The notes under the pieces: generated by a model
What the model was told of the DNA's origin: nothing
The model's input: only the letters and a program-made list of their open reading frames with translations
The model's database searches: none
Part shown: positions 1 to 10,578 of the stretch, one piece after another
Position numbering within the stretch: the first letter of the stretch is position 1
Layout: every line of letters begins with the position of its first letter
Translations under genes and position numbers: made by a program
Source of the DNA: Heterobilharzia americana
Lineage: Eukaryota; Platyhelminthes; Trematoda; Strigeidida; Schistosomatidae
Direction: 5' to 3'
Assembly: GCA_944470555.2 (NCBI GenBank)
Contig: OX104129.1
Coordinates: forward strand, 49,013,998-49,077,997
Length of the DNA stretch: 64,000 bases

Positions 1-2330
1 AGGAATTGTCAATAAAGATGTTCTCTGTTGTAACACTAGGTGATGTGGAACTCCGTGTTCGGTTGGAGTATTATACCGCCCTCCTGGAGCCGCTACGGCG
101 TTAAATAAAATTTTGATATGATCCGCTAGAGAGGCTTTGGAAGTGAACCCTCCACAGGTCCTCATTGTGTGAGATTTCAATTTTCTTCAACTCCTTACCA
201 CTAAAAGCCCATCTACTGCTTTAAAAGACTTTCGGGAATTATTACTGCGAAACTCCTCGACTGAACATATCTCTCGGTGCACTCACTGGAGGTTTGACGG
301 TCACGCATCCTGACTAGATTATATGGTCACAAATCAGTTCATTGGGGTAACCAACTAGATTTTTCTTGGCCCCCTCAGGTCGACTGGCCGTGCGGTTGTT
401 TCCTTCAATATTTCTACATCAAAGCCATCTGCCCCTGATCAGCAACTGGTCAGGAATCTGAGGGGGACTGATTTTGAGAGGGTCCGGCAAGATCCAGAAG
501 GTTCCCTGACTCGAATTATGATGACCCACTGGGTCTGGATGCCAGGTGGAATCTGTCGAAAGACACGATTCTTCAGTTGATAAATAACACAACCCCTCTG
601 ATTCCAAGAAGAACCAACACGTTCTACCCCTTGTGGCTTAAGCCAAGCACGTGCAAACTTATACAGCCCAAATGGTCACCTTGGAACCAATGGAGGGTCA
701 CTAGCAGCTCTATCGACTGACTAAATTACAAAGACATCCTTAACGGATGCGCGGGAATGACAGAATAAACTATCAGACACAACTATGTAGAACCCTGGAG
801 ACGAACTATAGAATACTATGATACCTGATGAGGCAGAAGAGTAACAGTTCACCTAATATGCAGGACCCTGGTAGTTTAGAGATTCTCCACTCTAACTCCT
901 AGGTAGCAAACTCGTTAGTCCAAAGAGAACTTCTGTCATTTGGGAGGGACAACCACACATCTGTCGGATACCCATATTACAGAGGACCTAAACCGTATAG
1001 GACTTGAACCCTCTACATTTATGGAAGTATTAAAGAATTTGAACCCCAATAAGTCTTCAGGAATTGATGGTATTCACCCAAGAGTACTTAAAGAGTGTGC
1101 TGAATTTTTTAGTGCTCCACTAGCGAACCTCTTCGGATGCTCTGTTCTACAAGGCAGGTCGGCCTTTGATTGGAAACGGGTGGCTGTCGCCACGGCATAT
1201 AAAGGTGGAAACAAACTACTTGCCTCTAACTATATACCCATCTCCCTGATAGCTTCGGTTGCAGAGGTTATATGTGGAGTAATAAGTGACTCATTTAGTG
1301 AGCCCTTGCACAAGAAATCGATCTTAAGCGACTTTTGACACGGTTTTTTACCCGGAAGGTCATGTAATACCAACTTGTTGATAGCTTGGAATAGCTAGGC
1401 TCTCTCTATTGAGCAGAAAAAGCGCGTTCACATTGGTTATCTTGACTTTTTCAAGGCCTTTGACAGGATAAATCGTGGTGCCCTATGTAAGAAACATCAG
1501 CTTGCGGGCGCAAACGGGAAGTTACGGACTGGTTAGGGTCTATCTTCACACCGGGTTGCAGTCAGTTGGAGTTGGCTCCCCTCTGTCTAACTGGCTTCCG
1601 GTGTTAAGTGGTGTGCCTCAAAGTCCTATTCTGGGCCCATTACTGTTTCTTGCTTTTATCAGTGGCTTACCAGGAGCCCTCAGTTCGCATTCACTATTGT
1701 ATGCTGACGATCTGAAGATTTGGAGGGAAATACAGGTGCCAACGGATATTTTGGTCTTCCAGAGAGACCTTACGAAAGTCCCCAATTGGATCACAGGAAA
1801 CCTGTTTCCCCTCAGTTTGAAGAAATGTCCGATAATGGTAGTCGACAAATATTGTAGCAGTCCCAGTTTTTACTCTCTGTGTGAATTCAATATCAGTCAC
1901 TGTAACACGGAACAAAATCCAGGAGTTACGTCAAGCGACATACTAGGAGCTTCAGTCCACTGCCACGCAGCCAACAAGGCCCAGGGAGCCTTGAGGTTTA
2001 CGTAGCTAGCTTTAGGGGGCCTCAGTCGTTCTCTTTTCATCATAATGTATGCTCTGTACATTCATCCCCATCTAGAGAAAGATTCGCCTATGATGTCCCC
2101 AAACTGGAAGAAGGGCAGCCATTATAAGGGGAGTACAAAGAGCTACAAAGAAAGTGATCGGGTTACCGCACAAACCATACCCCTAAACTGCATCCAGTAC
2201 AATTCTGGAGGATCAGAGGGGATGGGATGGCGATGTACCACTCGCCCATATTCCTCTTCATCCTAACAGAACGTTTCTAGGCCTTAACCGAAAACGCGAT
2301 CTGGGGAGTCACCCATGAAGAAAAGAGCAG
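1..2330 (+). pseudogene. CR1-like LINE ORF2 relic (endonuclease C-half and reverse transcriptase), copy 1
   Basis: This is the back half of a non-LTR retrotransposon polyprotein with several frame breaks and stops. The motif YRPPG near 90 is the start of an endonuclease C-terminal half. RT block 1 lies in the frame 940-1338, with NKSSGIDGIHP and the DW(K)-R-V segment. A broken FFKAFDRIN motif A lies near 1448. GVPQ-ILGPLLF and the catalytic YADD lie in the frame 1475-2005. The C-terminal YIHPHLE...SPNWKKG segment lies at 2045-2266. Domain order and motifs are those of the CR1/Jockey group as known in flukes; the assignment to CR1 is inference from motif style. The copy cannot encode a working enzyme. 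Confidence 0.82.
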
Positions 2331-2621
2331 GAGACAGACCAGATCAATTGGTAATCGATTACCTCTAACCTTCCAGGCTTTTCGGAACCAGGAAGGTAGT
2401 TGTGACCATTCAAAACTCAGAACCTGCTCCAATTAAACAGGGGTGGAACCCAAGGAACTATCGTTCATGAATTATACTGCACGGAGCTTGAAGTTTGGAG
2501 CCTTCGCTCTGCTGACTTTCGCATATAAAATCCGTGAATTTTCACTTCAAGTGGTTGTTAGTCTGTGTACAAGCAAAGAGTAAAGATAAAGTAGAGGTTG
2601 AAGCGTAGAAACTCAATTAGT

Positions 2622-2765
2622 TCAGGGGAGATCCCAGCCACATATCAAATAAGTATAAAGTCGGTGGTTAAAGTACTCGGACGAAGTAGCCCGAATCACG
2701 CCCGCAGGAAGGATATTCCAGGGTTTAGGAACTCTTAGGGAGTAGCAGTTGTGTCTGATACCTGG
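2622..2765 (-). pseudogene. CR1-like LINE 3' coding tail, copy 1
   Basis: Read on the minus strand, this encodes a segment with LRVPKPWNILPAGV followed by FNHRLYTYL and then a stop. This matches the conserved C-terminal signature of CR1/Jockey-group reverse transcriptases (R-V-x-x-W-N-x-L-P ... F-x-x-x-L). The rest of this element upstream (higher coordinates) was not recognised. Confidence 0.6.
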
Positions 2766-2769
2766 CCTG

Positions 2770-4200
2770 CTACATTCAGGCTTAGTTTCTGCACATGTCC
2801 ACTAAGATTAGTGCTGCAGCTTAGATTCAACATCAGTAGTGCGAACAGGGAAAACTCGCAGCTTTGAGGCTCTTCTGGGTCCCCTGGCTTAGTTTCTTTT
2901 GTTGGATGATACTCCTTCTGTGGTCACAGAAGTTGTTATGCTTTCGATGCTTATAGCTTTGGAGGTGGATTGTCTATCTGAAGGAGTCTTTCTGCAAATT
3001 ATTGCTTCTTTTGTCGGAGGAGCAACGGAGCTGCTGACAATGGGTTGTGCAATTCACACCCCTCGTTATCCCATATTTTACGAGAAGAAATCGTTGATAA
3101 CGGGGTATTTCTTAGAGAATCTCATCTTGCCGCCGTATGAATAGTGATTCTACTACTAATTTGGCCTGCTGGAATATCTGCAACATCAGCCGGAGTCCGT
3201 ACAGACGTTAGTGAAGCTCATTCAGTGTACGGTCACCGGCACTGCGGAGATATTTGCTTTGAAAAAACTGGCAGACTGAATCCAAAGTTTGGTGGAACGG
3301 GTAATGTGAAGGAAATCGATGGGCGTCTTATTCGGAAACGTAAGTACAACTGAGGAGAACAACTTAAACAGCAGTGGGCAAGTTGTATGTTTATGTCTTA
3401 ACAAGCAACAGACTCTTGCCATCTGTGTCTGAAGTACTAAGAAAGGACGTTTTCAGTGACTGAACGATGGATCAGGAGGGTCTGTCAGGTACCACAATAT
3501 GCCAGATGCTGGGAAGTCTTACATGCTGTTGTCTGAAACGGGTTGCCCCCAACAGGTTACGGTTCGTAAGCATTAGCTAGCTTATCGGGTAACTACAACG
3601 CACGCAGGCAACGTCTGAAAATTGAGGAGTTGCCTTACAAAGTTTAAGAGACGTCTGGCATGGTCGCAGGGGGATATGATATAGCTTCATTTCGACGGGG
3701 AGCAAGGCAAACGATGGTACAGCTTCTGAAATGAATCCAACGTCAATAGTGAAAGCGTAGGTAACTGACGATCCCTGACCTCTTGTGTTTGGTTCTTGTA
3801 GCTTCATTCCTATTTCCCGGCTTGCTCCTCCAGTGGGCCACGGAATGTTTCCTGTTCTCCTGCTTTTGGCTGCGGCGAGGTGTTTTAAGGATCAGCAGTT
3901 GTAATTTGTAGGTTGAAACGTTCTGGGAGCTGCAAATCACCGGAAAGATTAAGAGTCTGCCATGATCCCCATTCGTAAATGTGCCAAAAAGGAAAAGCAA
4001 GATAGTGTGGGGGGTGCACCGAACGTACCCGAAAGGTACAGCTGGACGGTATAGGTCCAGTTACTAGCAAAGTTAGTCGGTAATGCAGGCATGCCAAAAA
4101 GGAAGAGGTGGTGAATTGTAAATGAGGAGGTACTGACGAGCTAGTGAAGTCGATAAGACTCAGTACACCAGTGCTAATCCATGCAAAATAACTCATTGTC
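2770..4200. other. Unassigned interval (copy 1; copy 2 at 13348-14778)
   Basis: Short open frames occur on both strands, for example 2899-3144 (+) and 3885-4196 (-). None shows a domain or motif I can name. It probably holds eroded mobile-element sequence, since CR1 remnants flank it on both sides. Confidence 0.4.
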
Positions 4201-5240
4201 TAGCTGCCTTTTGAATGACTCTACTGAGAAAGCTGGCCACGCCCTGCTTAGGTGCATTCCATTTAGTGGACACTCTCAAGGGGAAAAGGTTAAACCTGGC
4301 CTCGGTCTTGGCTCCCTGGTGTGCTATCCTGATGCTGATTCCTTGCGATGAATGTCATGTTGTAGGTGAGGTTATCTTGCTTACATGATCTTGTAGGACA
4401 TAAAAAGTTTGCTCCTCTTTCCAAAAAACAGAATGGATAGGTTGCGGTGTCTCAGTCTGCTAAATATTACCTTCCTGTGTGATCCAACAACTGGTTTTCT
4501 GGTAGATTGTTGCATTTTCTCTAGGAGCTTACAGCATCTCTTGAACTTTGATGTGCCACGGTAGTGAAGACTTGCAGTTACTGCCGTGTATCTGGTTTGA
4601 AAACCATTGGGAGTGGGAGCGCTGAACTATCTGCGCATAAATCGTAAAGTGGTGATGGTCCCGCTAGCCCTTTATTTGTAATTAAGGTCAGCGCTTTTCC
4701 GGGGAGTAAGGCCCATATCCGTTTACGTGGATAGGTTGGTGATAACGTGGTTGGTCTACTTGTATTGGAATTCTTTCGTTCTTGGTCTGTGGGCACTGAT
4801 GTGCCTTACTTTGTACTTTTCTAGATTGATTCCCGAGCCGTTTACTGAAGACCCAAGTTCTAATAGCTGCAGCTCATCTCGGAGTGATGTGCAGCCGGCT
4901 TCTTCGCCCACCACCCTCCAAGTTTTACTGTGATCAGTGAAAGGGGGGATAGGTGGGAAACCTTTGTTTCAGAGCGTTGTCGAACAGGAAAAAAGAAGTG
5001 GTCCCAGGATCGCTGGTTGGGGGACCCATGATGTCGACGGTCTCAACTCCAACCGCGTTCTATCTGTTTAAGAGCGACGCTATCTCCCCGTCAGATACTC
5101 CTTGGACCAAGAAAATAGAGACCCACTTATGCGGCTGGCGCAATCTCGTAAGGTAGGATTGCGCGCTGGACTCTATCAAATGATTTAGGTAAGTCAAGAA
5201 AAAAGACATGCACTGGTATTTTTTAGCGATCAAAAGCAGA
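4200..5240 (-). pseudogene. CR1-like reverse transcriptase relic, copy 1
   Basis: On the minus strand the fragments line up in RT order. FFLDLPKSFDRV (motif A, with the catalytic aspartate) lies near 5170-5206. VPQPAILGPLLF (motif B) lies near 4990-5030, followed by a KTWRVV...CTSL stretch near 4890-4930. A C-terminal FPLRVSTKWNAPKQGVASF segment lies near 4236-4300. The fragments fall in different frames, so the gene is dead. It is a separate insertion from the plus-strand CR1 at 1-2330. Confidence 0.7.
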
Positions 5241-5699
5241 AGTTCTACACTACAGGACAGCATAAAATTTATGTTCCTAAGCACGCAATAGAAACAGCTC
5301 ATACAGTGAGCGACATGGCAGGGAAAGTTAAGTAGGGAAAAACATAAACATAGATAACACTCTCCTCGTTGGAATTCATGCTTCCTTCTCTGCCTGCTGT
5401 CTTGTCTGTTTTTCTTTCGTGGTAGGAAAGCGATTCAGTTCTAAATGTCGGCCGGGCCATCATAGAGAATTAGGTATCTAAGGGACAGACCTTGGCTGAA
5501 GCTACCCTTCATGGAGGGTAACCAGCTGCGTTCACAGTACCTAACTGCAACAAGCAAAATAAAAAATGTTCACTGGACTACAACTTCATAACTATCAAAA
5601 TCTAGGATTTAGTAGCCATAAAAGTTGTCAAGAAGGTCCAACACTTACCGACCGCAAGGCTATTGCGACCGGTGAAAACGGTGGACAAGATGTCTTGGA

Positions 5700-6206
5700 A
5701 GTCCACCCGGCGCATTCAAACAAGTCTATTGCTCCTAGATGCCAGAGTTGGAAAATTGAAGGTATTTGGCTCCCAATCGTAACATTCACCAAGATTATGA
5801 AACTCTGATGTGGAATGGTATTAATATGTGTGAATTATACAGTTCTGGAATCATCGATGAAGTTCAAGAAGTAAACAGTTCCTGCATACATTTTATCGTA
5901 AACTCTTCATCATTTTGTCAGGCAAAAAGTGCAAACTGTTACAATGGAAGTACTAGCTTCAAGCTATATATATATTTTTTCTCCAGGTGATAGATGTAGT
6001 GTCGAGATACAAACCTGGTTATTCTGTTAATGCGAGGACAATACTTCCACTTGTCCAACCTGTAATTGTTTTCATATTCATTCTTCTAGGATGTCCCATC
6101 ATATGAACATGCAGCAATGATATCTTCTGGTGACAATAGTTGGGGATTGAGATTACCTTCCATGGAGAAACATGCAATTTATATAAAAACTTGTTCATAC
6201 CTGTAA
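5700..6206 (+). CDS. Putative 3' end of a spliced gene of unknown function, copy 1
   Basis: I do not recognise the protein. A consistent exon-intron chain can be read:
- an exon ending at 5761 in phase 1;
- intron 5762-5793 (32 nt, GT...AG);
- exon 5794-5870;
- intron 5871-5986 (donor GTAAAC, pyrimidine-rich acceptor ending CTCCAG);
- exon 5987-6061 (exactly 25 codons);
- intron 6062-6089 (28 nt, strong pyrimidine tract);
- last exon 6090-6206, ending in TAA.
All phases fit and no stop interrupts the chain. AATAAA follows 27 nt after the stop. Tiny introns agree with RPL27 in this window. The start of the first listed exon is not resolved. It could also be a chance chain in repeat-rich DNA. 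Confidence 0.42.
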
Positions 6207-6232
6207 AAATGGTGTGTGCTTGTATATTCAGG

Positions 6233-6238
6233 AATAAA
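6233..6238 (+). promoter_or_regulatory. Polyadenylation signal AATAAA (copy 2 at 16811-16816)
   Basis: A canonical hexamer lies 27 nt after the predicted stop codon of the putative spliced gene. A short ATT repeat follows it. Confidence 0.45.
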
Positions 6239-6479
6239 TATAATTATTATTATTGTCCCAGGTAAGGTGTCAACTTGTTTCACAAGGTCAGCGAGCCATG
6301 CAAAGGGATGTGAATGATGTTTTATTTGTCAAGGAACTGCCAGATTTTGTCGGCATTCTGGCATTCTAATACATTTGGAAGTTAAGGAAGTGGTGTAGTC
6401 GGCCGGCAGCCGCCAGGATACCTACCGTCTTGGAGTTTGCTCCTAAAATGAACAGAAAAGTAAGTCCACCTTTGCCAGC

Positions 6480-6912
6480 AGGCAAGCACATCACAACTTA
6501 GGCCCACGCAAACCTACTCACTGGATATTGCTTCCAGCTAACATCTCAAAGTCCATCTTTGGCACAGATTTGATAAGTCACCACGAAATACTGAAAGATG
6601 CTTGTTGGAAACACAAAACTATCTATTGATGGAACCAGTTGTCACACCTTGAGTTTAGTATTCCCCAGGTTGAAACACTGTTAGTCAATTTTACCAAACC
6701 ATGTTACGCAGATATGAGGCTGAGAAAATAAATGCACATTCTAACACGTGTAACAAGTAATGCTATGCATCACAGGACAACCATAACCTGTGATTTCCAA
6801 AGCCTAGCGCCCGAAAAGTTAAGGGTGGGAACCGACAAATCCGATAATATGCTCAAACTAGGTACCATCCAAATTTTGAATGGTCCATTAGTATCACCGG
6901 TGCATATGGTAC
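6480..6912 (+). pseudogene. Ty3/gypsy protease to early RT relic, copy 1
   Basis: The frame beginning near 6513 reads THWILLPANISKSIFGTD, matching the protease flap region of the gypsy element at 31.7 kb. The frame 6732-7016 then reads SNAMHH, LAPEKL, NMLKLGTIQ and PVHMV, matching the linker and first RT segment of the same element near 31965-32130. In-frame stops and internal deletions show long decay. The match to gypsy sequence stops at 6912. The segment 6511-6912 is shared with 37441-37842 in inverted orientation. Confidence 0.78.
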
Positions 6913-7862
6913 CGGTATCACGCGTCGGGCCCTCGAGCTGTGAGTTCGTAGCTCGCATTACATTTACATGTGATCCGTTAAACTATAACTTTGACGTTAC
7001 CAATCGTTCGACTTAGTACTTTTGAACGCCAAAAGTTGTGTTGCGTTACGCTACGTTGCTCCTGCATATCGTGGTATTTTATATCGATACTTTCCGCGGT
7101 TTAGTAGACTCTACGTCTGTACAGAAGAGAGATTCGGAGCATATATTGCTTCTTTTTCCCTCAAACTCAACTTTCTGAGCATCATACCCCCTTCCGTATC
7201 GTTACAGTATACCGCCTTCAAGAGACACTCACTCGGATTTACACAAGGGGACATAAGAAACTACTGCTGGGAAAACAGGGGGACCAAAGCGAGAACTAAC
7301 TTAAAGAAAAGTTATTTGTCTGCATTACTTAATTTAGTTAAGAACTAACGCTGTTAACTTCGAAACGCAATAGCTTTGCAGTCTACTTTCCTTAAACTGT
7401 AAGGAGACATCTGCTAATAACTATCATACTTGATACATAAGTCGTCGCTAAGCCTCCTGTGACTGCTGGTTATTTTACTTGTCCTTCGGTATTAGCGAAC
7501 CCAATAAACGTGTATCTACAACTGCTCCACATGGTGCAGCCAGGAAAACGTACATGTGCTGCACATACACGTAAACCTAATCCTAGCGCCTCAACTAAAA
7601 GAGCACGTTCACTAATTGGTTAGACATCAAGCTCCAGAAGAGGCCCTGAAGTCAAGGTACTCGATTTGATACCGGAGATATCTAACACAGCTTAAAAACA
7701 GGGAAGATTTCATGACCTTGCAGAAGTCACTGCAAGACATGAACGCTGAGCCTGAAGCTATCCTGCCACTGTTCATCTTTGTCAGCCTAATCTAGAAGCC
7801 AACACTGAAACCCTATTGAAAACAGAAAGTGTCCTAGATTTCATAGAGGTTAATAAAAAATA
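6913..7862. other. Unassigned interval (copy 1; copy 2 at 17491-18440)
   Basis: An open frame at 7022-7348 (+) has no motif I recognise. The remainder shows nothing named. The substitution 7364 a/17942 g lies here. Confidence 0.4.
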
Positions 7863-9081
7863 ATGCCCTCATGTAATTTATTGGTACACCACATACCCAA
7901 CCACGGACCGATCAAGCAACTAAAAGCCTTATGTTTGCGGGCTTGTAACATATCTTCTGCAGAATGCCAAGTTATCCGTCTACGCAAGAAGTTGGGGAAA
8001 TATACCTGCCCCTTGTTGTTCACATTTAGTGGCTTTTATCACGCCAGACAATTCTTATCATCTAATCAACTTATAAGCGTATCCACACCATATAAAGGTG
8101 TCAAGCTTTCGCAAGACCTGACACCTTGTCAAAGAAGTAATTGCACAAAAATACCGGAACTGCAAACTCTGGTCGAGCTGTGGTACCCAAAACAACAACA
8201 CAATCCATTGGTAAACCGGTTATTGTACCAAAACAGTGGAATGGGGAACACCAAAGCCTACAAAATAGCCCACTCACACACAGACGTAGTAGAGCTAATG
8301 ACTCGATGGTAGGCTTGGACAAACCAACGAAATACACTCGAAAACAGGCACATGATCTCTCAAAAGTGATCTCACTGCCTACAGAAGGGAAAAGCCAATC
8401 CCTGTTTCACCCCGTCACACAAGTCACCACCAAACCAAGTGCTACGCTATCGATCCAACAAAATACTGAAGACGTTAATATATCGTCACCAGGGGTTACT
8501 CAGCCCATAAACGTACCCAGCACCAGCCAGAGGCACCCTGTTACCGTGGGACCGTCCCGAAGCCTAGCATGTAAACAGTCTGATCAACTTCCACATCAGC
8601 CAATGCATAACTTACATGCACCAAATGGGCAGATGATAAGGAGTACAGACAGTGTTAGACACTTATTCAAACCCCACCATGCACCCGCCCAGGCTAATCA
8701 AATTGCCGAAAAGTCGATTAAGCAGCCAAGCCAATAGACGAAAAAGCAATAAGAATAGCCCAAAGACCGATGCACCCCCTCAGAGCCGCACTAGGGAAAA
8801 TGCCAGTTCATCCGACGATTAAGCCAAGTGACTACTGTTCAGGCGATCCACATTTCTTAACATTTCCGCAGTCACTAGCAGGCACATACACCACGGCCAG
8901 ACCCCTAAACGGTCACAGTCATTGGATAGTTAGCCAAATAGTAGTCGCAGACTGTGCCCTCCGTCTCACACATATACAGCAAATGCCACTCAAGGACAGA
9001 CTTACAGTAGATCTCCTGAGGAAAAACTCGGTGAATGTGAATTTAGCTATGATTATAATGTATACGGCAGCCAGCGGATAG
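7863..9081 (+). pseudogene. CR1-like LINE ORF1 relic (RNA-binding type), copy 1
   Basis: The frame 7863-8312 carries VIRLRKKLGKYTCPLLFTF, then SNQLIS and KLSQDLTPCQRSN. Known CR1-type ORF1 proteins of flukes combine a basic RLGK segment with a DLTP-x-QR motif, and the likely role is RNA binding in the element's ribonucleoprotein. A frame shift leads into 8141-8737, a Ser/Thr/Pro/Gln-rich linker, and another into 8770-9081. The order ORF1, linker, endonuclease is completed only in copy 2. Copy 1 is cut off at 9412. Confidence 0.6.
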
Positions 9082-9588
9082 GCATGCCATACAATCTGTC
9101 AGTCTCCGTTACTTCTGATCAACAGGGCTTTACAGACAGCCTATGGCTGCAAATCCACCAGTGATGTCAGCCATTTGGATGCTGTCGGATCACCTGCTCT
9201 CTAACTTGACCAATAGTCCCCGTGCCAGCCACGATGTGGTGAGTACCTCGTTCCTTCCGAGGTAGGCAGTGTCGAACCGTCGCTCTGTACAAAAGGTCAT
9301 GACACCACTAGCACCACGTGCCCAAAGGACCTACAGGGATTGTACAGAAGTGCTGACTATTTTCGAGCTATATCCGAACACTTCTGTATTCTTAATTTGC
9401 CCTCGTTTTGGCAGTTCGACGCTTTTGACCAAACGACTATTTAAACCGGCATTCACTTCACTGCCTAGTCGCACATGGAGAGCAGCTGTATACGGATTTA
9501 TAAAGGTCATCAAAATGAAAACGATAAACAAGTATAAGATGAAACGGGCTGGCCAATTTAAGAATTCTTCTTTGTCGGGTTCATCAAT

Positions 9589-9930
9589 TTAGGATTTATC
9601 CTGGTGCGAACATGACAGACACAGAGGCCATCACTAAGTATTCGTACTTGTTATATACCCACGAATACGAGGCCAAGAAAGAACACAATTGCGTAGGCGG
9701 ATGGAATAGTATATTTGTGAGGTCGGGCCAAGATACCGATGCATTCCAGCCAACTGGCTAGATATAGTCGATTACGAACGATGCAACGTAACATGACAGC
9801 TTGCCAAATGGTGTAGATGCCTGACCGAGTGCCTTCAGCTTACAGAGTCCAGTTAAACCATGTAGGTCAGCACCAATGTTGAATCTCATCTAACCCCAGG
9901 CTATTGATTCTGGAGGTGTGTGACGCTACA
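9589..9930 (-). repeat. Old gypsy LTR, minus strand
   Basis: About 342 bp, clearly homologous along its whole length to the reverse complement of the 343-bp LTRs at 30879-31221 and 35004-35346. It shares the TGTAGCGTCACAC start (at 9930) and the GGATAAATCCTAA-type end (at 9589). It has many substitutions, so it is much older. On the minus strand a primer-site-like TGATGAACCCGAC follows directly at 9587-9575. Confidence 0.85.
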
Positions 9931-10389
9931 GGATCACAAATGAACGTCAGTTGCCTGAAACTTAGCGGTTTAGTTGCTCAAGTTAAGTAGTGGATCAAAT
10001 GCGCATAACACCGTTTTTGCAATATTTAAATCGGTGGAACTTTAGTGATGAGAACCTTGAGGACGACTCATCACGTTGATAAACTTCAAAAGTTACCCAA
10101 GGTCATTCCTCATGTCCGTAAACCAAATAGTTGACGTTGCAAAGACTGACGACGATCCTGTTGCTGGTTACTCGCGAACAGCTGGACCTCTTGCGAGAAT
10201 TCTAAACTATGAATTTGGCTTTCCAACCAAATGATTCCTAGGGGAATAGAAGAATCTACCCAAGCGCGCGTTTTGAAAAAGGACACTGTGGGTTTGACAA
10301 ATTTTGATTAATTTGTTATATTCATTGTGTTGCGGCTCGGAACTCCCTAAACAAACATTTATCTATCTGTCATTCAGTTTAATGATGGC

Positions 10390-10567
10390 TTCGAAGGATG
10401 TCGGCGTGATTTTTCGCAGTAATGTCAGCTGCTCGGCTCGGGCGATGGGTTGTGAGCCTTGCTCTCAATGGACTCACTGTTCCTGCGATCCCAGACAGCC
10501 GTCCAGTTATCATGAGGGACTGCTTAATAGCCCATTTAGTGGAGATTGGTATTTTTGCCCGTGTTAG
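10390..10567 (+). pseudogene. PHD-like zinc finger of a CR1-like element
   Basis: The open frame 10304-10567 contains a C-x2-C-x2-W-x2-C core (CEPCSQWTHC) followed after a spacer by W-x-F-C-P-C. This is the pattern of the PHD-like finger that many CR1/Jockey-type elements carry just before the endonuclease. The endonuclease C-terminal half follows within about 60-100 bases. One or two expected N-terminal cysteines are not obvious, so the finger is probably degenerate. The corresponding sequence for copy 1 would lie left of the window. Confidence 0.6.
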
Positions 10568-10578
10568 ACGCAATTCCA

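Larger units (their letters stand above)
1..9412. repeat. Direct duplication, copy 1 (period 10578 bp)
   Basis: This stretch matches 10579-19990 at a constant offset, so I see no net insertions or deletions. I found four substitutions: 687 c/11265 t, 4355 t/14933 c, 7364 a/17942 g and 8586 a/19164 t. The match stops abruptly after 9412. Its left limit lies outside the window. The repeat could be a very recent tandem duplication or two haplotypes placed in series by an assembler. Confidence 0.97.
9413..10578. other. Spacer between duplication copies
   Basis: 1166 bases present once in the window. From left to right it holds a minus-strand gypsy leader cut at 9413, an LTR relic (9589-9930), about 450 bases with nothing recognisable, and the PHD-like finger. 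If the duplication is a simple tandem one, the same sequence should lie immediately left of the window. Confidence 0.7.
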
